Source: Herpetosiphon aurantiacus DSM 785 (GTDB lineage: Bacteria; Chloroflexota; Chloroflexia; Chloroflexales; Herpetosiphonaceae). From it: DNA of 64,000 nt. Made by a program: the position numbers and the translations under genes. Positions 17,801 to 24,907 of this stretch are shown here, in pieces (the stretch's first letter is position 1; each line of letters opens with the position of its first letter). The notes under the pieces were generated by a model. That model saw nothing but the letters and a program-made list of their open reading frames with translations. It was not told the origin of the DNA and made no database searches. The stretch lies in the NCBI GenBank assembly GCA_000018565.1, contig CP000875.1, positions 5,161,199 through 5,225,198 of the forward strand. Reading direction: 5' to 3'.

Positions 17801-18243
17801 ATGTCGATCTACAAACAACCTTCAATGTAAGCTGGACGCATACCACCGATCCATGGCGAATTATCGAGCACCTCGATTTGCGCTTGGTCGATAGCGATGG
17901 TGTGGCTTTATGGGCACGCTTTACCGAAGGCGTTTCGGGCACATTTAGCCTGCTCGATGCCAATGGCGATGTGCTTGGTTATGCCACGGCTGGCAGCAGC
18001 GATCCATTGGAGAGCGATAGCGCCATCCTCGATTTGGCGGATAGCAACTTTGCTGGCAGCGGGCCGACAGGCTTTAGCATGCAAGTCAATTTCAGCATTC
18101 GCTTCAAACCAAGTGCCGCTGGTCGTCGCTATAACATCGAGTTGTATGCCACCGATGATCATGGCGGGGTACAAGGGCCAGATGTGATGGGCACATTCAC
18201 CGTTGGCATTCACGATGTATATCTGCCAATGACCATTAAATAG
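14839..18243 (+). CDS. Secreted beta-propeller protein with C-terminal adhesion-type domains
   Basis: A 1134-residue exported protein. A Sec signal peptide (LVLQLALLAALIV ... AAQAQ) leads into about 16 short repeats with patterns like VYVGGTFSSIDGVSANRIAKF and W.ALG.G, typical of kelch/delta-60-like propellers (about 45-750). A DUF11-type repeat follows (VDLSLKLSESPDPVTIGN, about 755-870). Then come an IPT/TIG-like domain (PSISNITPDRF, about 880-980) and a final beta domain. The last residues are HDVYLPMTIK, a short tail shared with other exported proteins here. GGAGG precedes the ATG. It probably acts at the cell surface or outside; its ligand is unknown. Confidence 0.88.
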   Translation: MPRLVLQLALLAALIVRFNLPAAQAQPQAFVAPEELQAVADDQFWNNTGLIAGANNTIRAISSQSGDLFVGGLFDRIAGISANRVAFWDGDHWNTMGSGVNGPVDDLDASTGGSVYVVGSFSSAGGIAADGIARWNSGTGQWSALATNVNGAVTAVLVQQVAGSDVVYVGGTFSSIDGVSANRIAKFSNGSWSALSSGIGGGTAPQVLDLAINPANVNQLVAGGTFSSAGGSTANNVAIWTGSAWQSLGTGSSNGVNGAVRFVDFRGTNMVVVGGSFSNAGTVTNVGGAAVWTGGNTWAAMAGRGVTGDVRGIVENANFTYVMGNFGSGINPNGNSVFSPNIARWDGNIWSPVPNATNAFGTNGAILRAERLGSGSDTFFIAGAFGTAHGMELNFVGMVVPQQGFLPGATDRFFPLAGGLEGSNAKVFAIQPRSGEIIAAGRFDLGSNRLLNNIARFDPVDRVWSPLTGSSDSGVNDDVRDLALRNTDLIVVGEFSKAGGIDAAGVASWNGTTWTALATSINGRVNAVAISGSDIYIGGEFTLIDGVPANRIARLSGGSWQAVGAGTDGPVNSLLFKSNQLYAGGLFANAGGAPASNLARWNGTTWQAIGVGTDAEVLALADVNSTTVAVGGRFTSAGGVANTRAVALLNHSSLAWTALGTGTDGYVTSLVVRGDDLYAGGLFSRMDGLTVNHVARWNGTTWNALGSGVAGGNLQNSEVGALAVNGDNLYVGGRFDRAGDKVSHRFAEWRQPEVDLSLKLSESPDPVTIGNPMSYKATVSNLGTISASSVVYEQTFANTLVFGQVTTSQGSCSFPNSTTLRCNLGTLAANASANITINATPSQVGTISSTGTASSPANEAFPSNNSRSVATQVIVPGNPVPSISNITPDRFIRQPIGFPPPPAVRITVNGTGFVANSKVVVAGVERTTTFINSNRLEFSMAATTSQGTYSVLVRNPTPGGGDSNSVTLGVSVGIVGLSSITPNLGGTDVDLQTTFNVSWTHTTDPWRIIEHLDLRLVDSDGVALWARFTEGVSGTFSLLDANGDVLGYATAGSSDPLESDSAILDLADSNFAGSGPTGFSMQVNFSIRFKPSAAGRRYNIELYATDDHGGVQGPDVMGTFTVGIHDVYLPMTIK

Positions 18244-18251
18244 GTTTTGAT

Positions 18252-18430
18252 CCACGAAGCACACGAAGAGCACGAATAATTAACCGCGAAGGACACAAAG
18301 AGCACGAATAGTTAACCGCGAAGGACACGAAGAGCACGAATGTTTTAGTTGGGTTGGAATCCTGAATATTGCAGATATTTCAGCCTACCAATCAACCAGA
18401 ACTTTGTGTTCTTCGTGTCCTTCGCGGTTT
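18252..18430. repeat. Family A repeat: three tandem 32-bp units plus inverted copy
   Basis: Units begin at 18252, 18284 and 18316, exactly 32 bases apart, each a variant of ccgcgaaggacacgaagagc. An inverted copy lies at 18403-18428, so the third unit can form a stem of about 25 bp. The array fills the gap between two convergent genes and probably ends transcription from both. Related copies occur at 29.2, 31.5, 42.9 and 46.9 kb. There are no spacers of CRISPR kind. Confidence 0.85.
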
Positions 18431-18455
18431 CGTTGCCCTCATCCCTGTTATCTCG

Positions 18456-20213
18456 TTACTTCGTTACTGCTGGCAAATAATTGAGTATCAGCGTTGGCGA
18501 GATGCTGACGATGGGATCAACCTCGAATTGCTGCACAATCACTGGCATACGGCTCACCACCTCGCCTGGATTGTTGGCCAGTTCGCTGGTTCCATAAGTA
18601 TCGATACCATAGGTCGAAACGCGCAAGGTTTGGTCAGGCTGGCTAATTTCAAATTCAGTCCAGCCAAAGTAGTGGCCAGCAAAATAGCGCCCTTGCAAGA
18701 GCGTGGTGCGTTCAGCGAACGGCGCATCCTGCAAGCCCACGGGCGTGTAGCCGAATACATTTAATACGGTGTTGAGCCAACCTTCCGCCGCCGCGTCTTG
18801 TTGATCGTTGGGTAGTTGTAAATAATTATTGTAAGTGGTTGAGCTAATAATTCCGGTTGATAAGGCTCCTGCTGCTACTCGCATGCCAAATGGCGAGGTC
18901 GTGGCGACCGAACCAACCGAAATTTCCCAGGCATTGGTGGGGATTTGCGGCTGGCCTGCGGCGGTTTGGTAGCTTAAATTATTGACAACCGTACCATGAA
19001 TATCGGCGGCGATAAACACCACATTTTCAATTGCATGATCGTTGATAAAGCTCAAAATGCGGCTGCGTTCGGCGGCATAGCCCTCAAAGCGATCGTTGGC
19101 CGCTGCTGTGCCAAGGTTTTGAATTGGCTCAGGCACAATCACAAATTTCCAGGTGATATTGGCTTGATCAGCGGCGAGCAAATCGTTTTCGAGTTGGCTG
19201 AGTTGAGCTTGACCAAGCAAGGTGCGGGTTGGGCTAAATACGGCAGTCAAAAAGGCCACAATTTCTGAGGGCGTGTTGTTGGGTGCTGGTAATTTTTGGT
19301 CGCGAAATGAACGGCCATCGAGCACAAAAAAGGCTGCCGTATTACCATATGGTTGGTAGCGGTAAAGTTTACGCTCGTTGGCAGTCCGCAGATCGCCAGT
19401 CGCGCCATAAAACAGCGCATTAACTGGGTTATATTCGACGAAAGCTTGATAGCCCGCTTCAAAATAATCAGTATCATTGATGTAGCTGGCATTGGTCGGC
19501 AAAAAACGTGGATCACTGCTCGGTGCTGCCCCACCAGCGTGATCGTTGGCAACTTCATGATCATCAGTTGTCGCTAGCCATGCGGTGGTCGCGCGTAAAT
19601 CGGCCAGCGTGTTCAAATTCAGCCGCGTGCTATAACTTTCGGTCTGTTTCAAGCGAAATTCGGCTAAAGTTTTGGCGGTTGTGCCCAACACAGGCGAGCC
19701 AATATCAGCATAAATTGAATCGCCAAGATGAATAAACAGATCAAGATCGCGCTGATCGGCGTTGGCTAAAGCTGGAAACGGCGCGAGTGCCCCTTGTTGA
19801 TCGCCGCTTGCGCCAAAGCGTAAATTGCTATAGGTTCCACTGGTTGGGGCGGTGCGAAATCTACCAGCAAATGAAGTATTGCTGAGCGTTGTAGCACGAT
19901 AAAAATAACTAGTAGCCGGTTGTAAATTGCTGATGCTGGTTTTGGCTGGTTGCATCGTGTCGGTGATGCTAACTGTGGCCGAGCCAGCCACTGGATTAAA
20001 ATTGGCGTTGAGACTATATTCAAAGCTAACCGAGCCAAGGCTGGCGGAACGTGCCCAAAGCACCGCGCTGGTAGCAGTTACATCGCCCACAGCCACGCCT
20101 TGCGGCAAATCGGCGGGCGGAAAGAGCAGATTTGTCCGGCCAACGCTTGAACTGCCTGACCAACTTCCAGCTAGCAAGCAACATAAACAACATAGCCCAA
20201 ATAAGCGGCGCAT
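18456..20213 (-). CDS. PhoD-like secreted phosphatase/phosphodiesterase
   Basis: A 585-residue exported metallophosphatase of the PhoD family. A signal peptide (residues 1-25) is followed by the PhoD N-terminal fibronectin-like domain (GVAVGDVTATSAVLWARS ... TSYFYRAT). The catalytic domain shows FGASGDQQG, FIHLGDSIYAD, TTDDHEVANDH and the late FIAADIHGTVVNN. These carry the metal-binding Asp, Asn/His and His residues. PhoD enzymes release phosphate from phosphomonoesters or diesters, including teichoic acids. The C-terminus LILNYLPAVTK carries the YLP tail seen in other exported proteins here. The gene converges on the propeller gene. Confidence 0.93.
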   Translation of the reverse strand: MRRLFGLCCLCCLLAGSWSGSSSVGRTNLLFPPADLPQGVAVGDVTATSAVLWARSASLGSVSFEYSLNANFNPVAGSATVSITDTMQPAKTSISNLQPATSYFYRATTLSNTSFAGRFRTAPTSGTYSNLRFGASGDQQGALAPFPALANADQRDLDLFIHLGDSIYADIGSPVLGTTAKTLAEFRLKQTESYSTRLNLNTLADLRATTAWLATTDDHEVANDHAGGAAPSSDPRFLPTNASYINDTDYFEAGYQAFVEYNPVNALFYGATGDLRTANERKLYRYQPYGNTAAFFVLDGRSFRDQKLPAPNNTPSEIVAFLTAVFSPTRTLLGQAQLSQLENDLLAADQANITWKFVIVPEPIQNLGTAAANDRFEGYAAERSRILSFINDHAIENVVFIAADIHGTVVNNLSYQTAAGQPQIPTNAWEISVGSVATTSPFGMRVAAGALSTGIISSTTYNNYLQLPNDQQDAAAEGWLNTVLNVFGYTPVGLQDAPFAERTTLLQGRYFAGHYFGWTEFEISQPDQTLRVSTYGIDTYGTSELANNPGEVVSRMPVIVQQFEVDPIVSISPTLILNYLPAVTK

Positions 20214-20261
20214 AGTTAGCTCCTTGTTGATAGTGGAAAAATCCCCCCTAGTCTAGCGGCG

Positions 20262-20289
20262 TTGTCAATCCACAAATTGATTAAATAAT
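20262..20289 (+). promoter_or_regulatory. Sigma-70-type promoter of the STAS gene
   Basis: TTGTCA (20262-20267) and AATAAT (20284-20289) are 16 bases apart, each 5 of 6 to consensus. Transcription would start near 20296, downstream of the ATG at 20288, which supports the start at 20330. Confidence 0.55.
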
Positions 20290-20329
20290 GGTAGGATGCA
20301 GCAACAACATCTTGCACCCGAGGCAATTT

Positions 20330-21442
20330 ATGGCAGAAACCATCGCACCGCCCCGTCAGATTGAAGATATGCTGCAAACCTCGAATGAGCAACGGATTAA
20401 GTTGTTTAGTTTGGTTGAAGGTTTAGCATTGTTGGCCGTTATGCTGATTTTGCTGGTTGCTGGCAACGGCCAACAAGTGCAAATTGGCTTGAGCATTTGT
20501 GCGATTGTGGGCACGATGTTGGCCGTTACCTTTGCCTTGCGGCGTTCGCGCTATGTCGAATGGCTGATTTACGTTAATCTAGCCTCGATTACCTTGATGC
20601 TTTCGTTAACTGGGCCAATTATTGGCGAAGTTGATGGCTCGGTCTGGGTTTTGTTTCAAGTTCCACCATTAATTGCCACAATTGTGTTAAACACTTCGCG
20701 GGCAACCACTGTTATTTGCGTTGCATCATCAATTATTCTTTCGATTATTATTGGTGGAGAGTTAGCTGGTTTTATTCCAATTAAATTTTTGGTGCCTAAA
20801 TCGGCCTTATTGATCAACTTCTTTTGCCAATTGCTTGTACTGGGAATTATTGCCACGACCGTGCATTTATTGGTTGGGCGGGCCAAACGTGCGTTTGCCG
20901 TGGTGGCCAAAACTGAGGCCAAGTTGGCCCAGCAATTAGCCAACGAGCGTGAATTGGCGCTGCAACGTGAGCAACTGAATGCCCAATTAAGCCAAAGCCT
21001 GGCTGAAATTAGCCAGCGCGATAGCCAAATTCAAGCCGAACAAGCGGCTCAGGCGGCTTTGCGCGACCAATTGCGTCAACTGAGTTTGCCTGTGATTCCA
21101 GTACTCAAACAAACTGTGGTGATGCCATTAATCGGTGAGCAATTAGCCAACTCCAGCGAGGGGATTGAAGAAACCTTGCTGAATGGGATTAGCCAGCATC
21201 GCGCCAAAATTGCCATTTTAGATGTAACCGGGGTTCCTACGATTGATACCGAGCTTGGGCGGCGCTTAATTCAAGCCACGGCGGCGGCGCGTTTGCTTGG
21301 AGTTCAGACGATTATCGCCGGAATTCGGCCTGAGGTTGCCCAAACCTTGGTGAGTTTGGGGATTGATTTTAGCAGCGTGACCACTGTTGCCAGCTTGCAA
21401 GATGGCGTTGCAATGGCGATTAAACGTTTAGGCCTTGGCTAA
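20330..21442 (+). CDS. Membrane protein with coiled coil and STAS domain
   Basis: A 370-residue protein. About six hydrophobic helices (residues 30-185) make up the N-terminal half. A long coiled coil follows (AKTEAKLAQQLANERELALQ ..., 190-255), then a cytoplasmic STAS domain (260-365) resembling RsbR/RsbS-type proteins (AILDVTGVPTIDTELGRRLIQA ... VQTIIAGIRPEVAQTLVSLG). Thr in the VPTIDT loop corresponds to the region phosphorylated in RsbR-type proteins. The likely role is membrane-linked input to a partner-switching pathway, but no kinase of the RsbT type is nearby. The ATG at 20330 has GAGG 6 bases upstream. Confidence 0.85.
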   Translation: MAETIAPPRQIEDMLQTSNEQRIKLFSLVEGLALLAVMLILLVAGNGQQVQIGLSICAIVGTMLAVTFALRRSRYVEWLIYVNLASITLMLSLTGPIIGEVDGSVWVLFQVPPLIATIVLNTSRATTVICVASSIILSIIIGGELAGFIPIKFLVPKSALLINFFCQLLVLGIIATTVHLLVGRAKRAFAVVAKTEAKLAQQLANERELALQREQLNAQLSQSLAEISQRDSQIQAEQAAQAALRDQLRQLSLPVIPVLKQTVVMPLIGEQLANSSEGIEETLLNGISQHRAKIAILDVTGVPTIDTELGRRLIQATAAARLLGVQTIIAGIRPEVAQTLVSLGIDFSSVTTVASLQDGVAMAIKRLGLG

Positions 21443-21569
21443 TTCATGCTACAATTTGGCAATTCCCCAACCCAACGACAGGATTTAGGCTGAATAGTAC
21501 CTTTGGTGGCTGCATGGGCTGGAACATGCCATATCAGCGATTTATCAGCAGCCAACGAGCAAGGTTTGA

Positions 21570-21599
21570 TTGACGCTAGAATCTGCCACGCCCTATGAT
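21570..21599 (+). promoter_or_regulatory. Sigma-70-type promoter of the VanW gene
   Basis: TTGACG (21570-21575) and TATGAT (21594-21599) are 18 bases apart. The start of transcription near 21606 leaves a very short leader. This favours translation from 21629, where GGGGG (21619-21623) can act as ribosome-binding site. Confidence 0.55.
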
Positions 21600-21628
21600 A
21601 AGAGCATCTAAACATAATGGGGGCAGTT

Positions 21629-23557
21629 ATGATGAGTAGTATGGCCGCAGTTGCGCCGAACCCTCAAGCGCTGGCTTGGGCGAGGGCTGGTTTGTTGGCA
21701 ATCAAATATGGGCGTTATCGTGATAGTGCTGCTTTATTGACTCGCGCAGTTAAGCTTGACCCAATGTTGGGCGAGGCTTGGCGCTGGTTGGGCGCACTGC
21801 ATAGCGGGCAACGTCAAGCCTATTGTTTGCGTTGGGCACAACGATCATTGCCGAGTGCCACCATTCCGCGCTTGCCGAGCGTCGTCGCGGCACCTATAGC
21901 GCCAGTTCGCAGCAAAGCCAAACCGCAACGCCGAGGCAATTGGCGCAAAGTTGCCCGTTGGTCGAGCGCCGCTGCCCTAGCCGCCTTGCTTGGTTTTGGT
22001 GGTTTTCAGGCGGCCTACGCCAATCGGGTTTATCCTGGCATTCAGGCTTTTGGTCAATCGCTGAGTGGCTTGACCAGCAACGAAGCCGCCCAAGCGATTT
22101 TGCCAACCTTGCAAGCTTGGAACAATCATCATTTTAAAGTGCAATTGGGCGATCAAACCGCGATTGTGCCATTTAATGCCTTGACGAGCTTTGACCCTCA
22201 AGTGATTGCTGAGCGAGCGTTGCAAATTGGCCGCGAAGATTCGTGGTCGCAGCGCTTGAGCAACCAAAGTTTAGGAATTGTCGGGACGATTAAGGCCGAT
22301 GGCTTATTGCTCAATCAAGCCTCACTTGATCAGGCCATCCAAACCTTGGCTGAAGCTAGCGATCGTTCTGCCGTCGATGCACAATTTCAGCACAATGCCA
22401 ATGGTGCTTGGGCGGTCAGCAACGATGTGATTGGCCTCAAACTTGATCGTGATCAAACCAAAGCGGCTTTCCAAGCCGCATGGGACAGCATTGATTGGGC
22501 AGCTGCGCCGCATGATTATGAAGTGGTGGTCGTGCAACAGGCCTTACAACCGCAGCAAAAAGCCACTGAGCTTAATGCGCTGTTGCCAACCCTCAATCAG
22601 CAAACTGCTGCTCCGTTGATCATTACGATCAAGGGTAACGAGCATCAGTTTGATCGCACGAGCTTGCTCGATTTACATAGATTACCGCAAGCAGGCCAAC
22701 GTTTTGGCAATAATGATGCTGCAATCAAAGCAATTGTGCAGGAATTAGCTCAAAACTATGATCAACCCGCCCAAGCCTCGCGGCTGGTGCGCAACGGCAA
22801 TCGCGCGATTGAATGGCAATTTGGTCAAATTGGCTACACGCTTGATCAAGCGCAACTGCAAACTCAAATTGGCCAAGCCCTGAACACCGCCAATAATGCA
22901 GCCTTGGATTTCTCGTTGCATGAAACTGTGCCACCTGCTGGTGAGCTTGAAGCCTTGGGGATTTATCAAGTGATTGGGGTTGGCGCATCAGATTTTAGCT
23001 CCTACCCCGATTACAACCGTGATCGCAATGTTGACGTTGGTGGCAAGGAATTTGATGGTCTATTGATTGCTCCTGGTGAAGTGGTATCGTTTGGTGGTAC
23101 GGTTGGCGATATTTCGCTGGAAAAAGGCTACCAAATTGGCGAGATGATTGAAAATGGCGTGGCTGTGCCAAGCATTGGCGGTGGCATTTGCCAAGTTTCA
23201 ACGACGCTATTTCGCGCGGTATTTTGGGCGGGTTTGCCAATTGAGGAGCGCCACAACCATAGCTGGCGTTTGGCTTGGTACGAAGTTGATGCGCCCGCAG
23301 GCATGGATGCGACGATCGCCTTGGGCGGGCCAGATCTCAAATTTCGCAACGATACCAATGGCTATATTTTGATTGATGTTGAAACCGATCTGGTTAAGAA
23401 AAACCAAACTTTTACCTTATATGGCAGCGACACAGGCCGCACGGTGACGATGGAAGCAACCGGCAATGGCTGGAATTTCTTCCAAATTTTTCGTACTATT
23501 ACTGAGCGCGATGGCATAAGCCGCAGCGATCGTTGGGATAGCTATTATACGCAGTAG
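21629..23557 (+). CDS. VanW-family cell-wall protein with TPR-like N-terminus
   Basis: A protein of about 642 residues. The cytoplasmic N-terminus has a TPR-like pair (ALAWARAGLLAIKYGRYRDSAALL). One membrane span (AALAALLGFGGFQAAY, about 115-130) follows, then two peptidoglycan-binding-like domains. The VanW domain is near the C-terminus, with the signature GGGICQVSTTLFRAVFWAGLPIEERHNHSW. VanW domains are linked to cell-wall crosslinking and vancomycin-resistance clusters, though their reaction is unsettled. In-frame ATGs occur at 21617, 21629 and 21632; 21629 was chosen for its GGGGG site. The AI-2E transporter gene follows after 9 bases. Confidence 0.9.
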   Translation: MMSSMAAVAPNPQALAWARAGLLAIKYGRYRDSAALLTRAVKLDPMLGEAWRWLGALHSGQRQAYCLRWAQRSLPSATIPRLPSVVAAPIAPVRSKAKPQRRGNWRKVARWSSAAALAALLGFGGFQAAYANRVYPGIQAFGQSLSGLTSNEAAQAILPTLQAWNNHHFKVQLGDQTAIVPFNALTSFDPQVIAERALQIGREDSWSQRLSNQSLGIVGTIKADGLLLNQASLDQAIQTLAEASDRSAVDAQFQHNANGAWAVSNDVIGLKLDRDQTKAAFQAAWDSIDWAAAPHDYEVVVVQQALQPQQKATELNALLPTLNQQTAAPLIITIKGNEHQFDRTSLLDLHRLPQAGQRFGNNDAAIKAIVQELAQNYDQPAQASRLVRNGNRAIEWQFGQIGYTLDQAQLQTQIGQALNTANNAALDFSLHETVPPAGELEALGIYQVIGVGASDFSSYPDYNRDRNVDVGGKEFDGLLIAPGEVVSFGGTVGDISLEKGYQIGEMIENGVAVPSIGGGICQVSTTLFRAVFWAGLPIEERHNHSWRLAWYEVDAPAGMDATIALGGPDLKFRNDTNGYILIDVETDLVKKNQTFTLYGSDTGRTVTMEATGNGWNFFQIFRTITERDGISRSDRWDSYYTQ

Positions 23558-23566
23558 GGAGGCTTT

Positions 23567-24781
23567 GTGGAGCCAAAAACACCAGAACCAATCATCAAAA
23601 CAATCCCATCTTGGCGCGATTTAGCCCGTTGGACAATCACCGCATTTGCGATTTGGCTGGTGGCGTGGTTGCTTTGGCGCACGGGAAATCAGCTCTTGCC
23701 GTTTGTAGTTGGTTTGGTGTTTGCCTATTTGCTCTTGCCCTTGGTCAACAAGTTAGAGCGCTGGATTCCGCGCTGGGCCGCGATTTTGGTGGTCTATATA
23801 GTTGGCTTGGGAATTGTAACAGGCTCGATTCTCTATATTGTGCCGCCTGCAATCGACCAAGTGAATGGGTTTGGTAAATCATTGCCTGAATTTTATAAAA
23901 ACACCCTCGAACCCAAAATCAATGAAGGTCTAAAGTGGTATCGGAGCGAAGTGCCCGACGAGATTCAAGAAGATATTGATAAGCAAGTGAGTAAAGGCAT
24001 CACTACACTCAAAGAAAATGCTACTAATTATGTTGAAACAGGCGTGAATGGAATTTTGAATGGCTTGGGGGTGATTTTTCAAACAATTATCTTCCTCGCA
24101 GGCTTTTTGATTATTCCATTTTGGCTGTTTTATGTGCTGCTTGATGAACGCAAAGGCAAGGCAGCCCTGATTCGCATGATTCCCAAAGCGGTGCGAACCG
24201 ATGTATTGACCGTGCTATCGATTTTTGATCGGGTGTTTTCGGCTTATATTCGGGGCCAATTAACGCTTGGCTTGATTATCGCAATTATGTCGTACATTGG
24301 CTTGTGGATTGTTGATTTGGTGATGCCTGGCGAAATTCCCTATAAATTGCTGTTGGCCTTGGTTGCAGGCTTCACCGAATTAATTCCGGTGATTGGGCCG
24401 ATTATTGGGGCAATTCCGGCGGTAATTGTTGGCTTAACCACCTCGTTGCCAATGGGCTTAGTCGTCGCTGGCTTGTATATTGTGATTCAGCAAATTGAAA
24501 ATAATTTCCTTGTGCCACGGATTATCGGGGCAATTGTGGAAATTCATGAAGCAGTTTTGATGCTGCTGTTGGTGATTGCTGGTACAGTTTCGGGCTTGCT
24601 TGGGGTAATTATTTTCGCCCCGATGGCGGCAGTGGCCCGCGATAGCTACCAATATATCACTGGTCGCTTGCGCCAACCCAACGATCCACGCTATTTGCGA
24701 GCTGGCGAGTTGCCGTGGGAACATAAAGAAGAACCTGAAACGCCGATGCCGCCGATGTTGGCTTTGCAAAATAAAGCCTGA
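23567..24781 (+). CDS. AI-2E-family transporter
   Basis: A 404-residue polytopic membrane protein of the AI-2E (YhhQ/TqsA/PerM-like) family. There are about eight membrane spans, a large loop after the third span (residues 100-160), and conserved segments FYVLLDERKG, FTELIPVIGPIIGAIPA and QQIENNFLVPRIIG. Family members export autoinducer-2 or act as Na+/H+ antiporters; which applies here cannot be read from sequence. It begins with GTG after a GGGAGG site, 9 bases behind the VanW gene, so it belongs to that operon. A strong hairpin follows the stop. Confidence 0.93.
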   Translation: MEPKTPEPIIKTIPSWRDLARWTITAFAIWLVAWLLWRTGNQLLPFVVGLVFAYLLLPLVNKLERWIPRWAAILVVYIVGLGIVTGSILYIVPPAIDQVNGFGKSLPEFYKNTLEPKINEGLKWYRSEVPDEIQEDIDKQVSKGITTLKENATNYVETGVNGILNGLGVIFQTIIFLAGFLIIPFWLFYVLLDERKGKAALIRMIPKAVRTDVLTVLSIFDRVFSAYIRGQLTLGLIIAIMSYIGLWIVDLVMPGEIPYKLLLALVAGFTELIPVIGPIIGAIPAVIVGLTTSLPMGLVVAGLYIVIQQIENNFLVPRIIGAIVEIHEAVLMLLLVIAGTVSGLLGVIIFAPMAAVARDSYQYITGRLRQPNDPRYLRAGELPWEHKEEPETPMPPMLALQNKA

Positions 24782-24787
24782 TGGATG

Positions 24788-24821
24788 CTGCCCCTTGGTT
24801 TGTTCAAACGCCAAGGGGCAG
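24788..24821 (+). terminator. Hairpin after the VanW/AI-2E operon
   Basis: CTGCCCCTTGG (24788-24798) pairs perfectly with CCAAGGGGCAG (24811-24821) across a 12-base loop. It begins 7 bases after the stop codon. The T content downstream is low, so termination may be partial. Confidence 0.65.
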
Positions 24822-24870
24822 TTGCTTAAGCTGATCGCCGAAGGTCACTGCATAACACCACTCATCGTAG

Positions 24871-24876
24871 TATAAT
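24871..24876 (+). promoter_or_regulatory. Consensus -10 element before the GAF/PAS kinase
   Basis: A perfect TATAAT lies 37 bases before the ATG at 24908; no good -35 is visible at 16-18 bases upstream. It is placed well for the kinase gene promoter. Confidence 0.45.
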
Positions 24877-24907
24877 AGCGCCATCTTGGACTTGGGGAGA
24901 CCGATCC

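Noticed and set aside
18252-18345. Possible CRISPR array from three regularly spaced repeats
   Set aside because: The whole 32-base period is repeated, leaving no unique spacers, and there are no cas genes. It is a tandem repeat.
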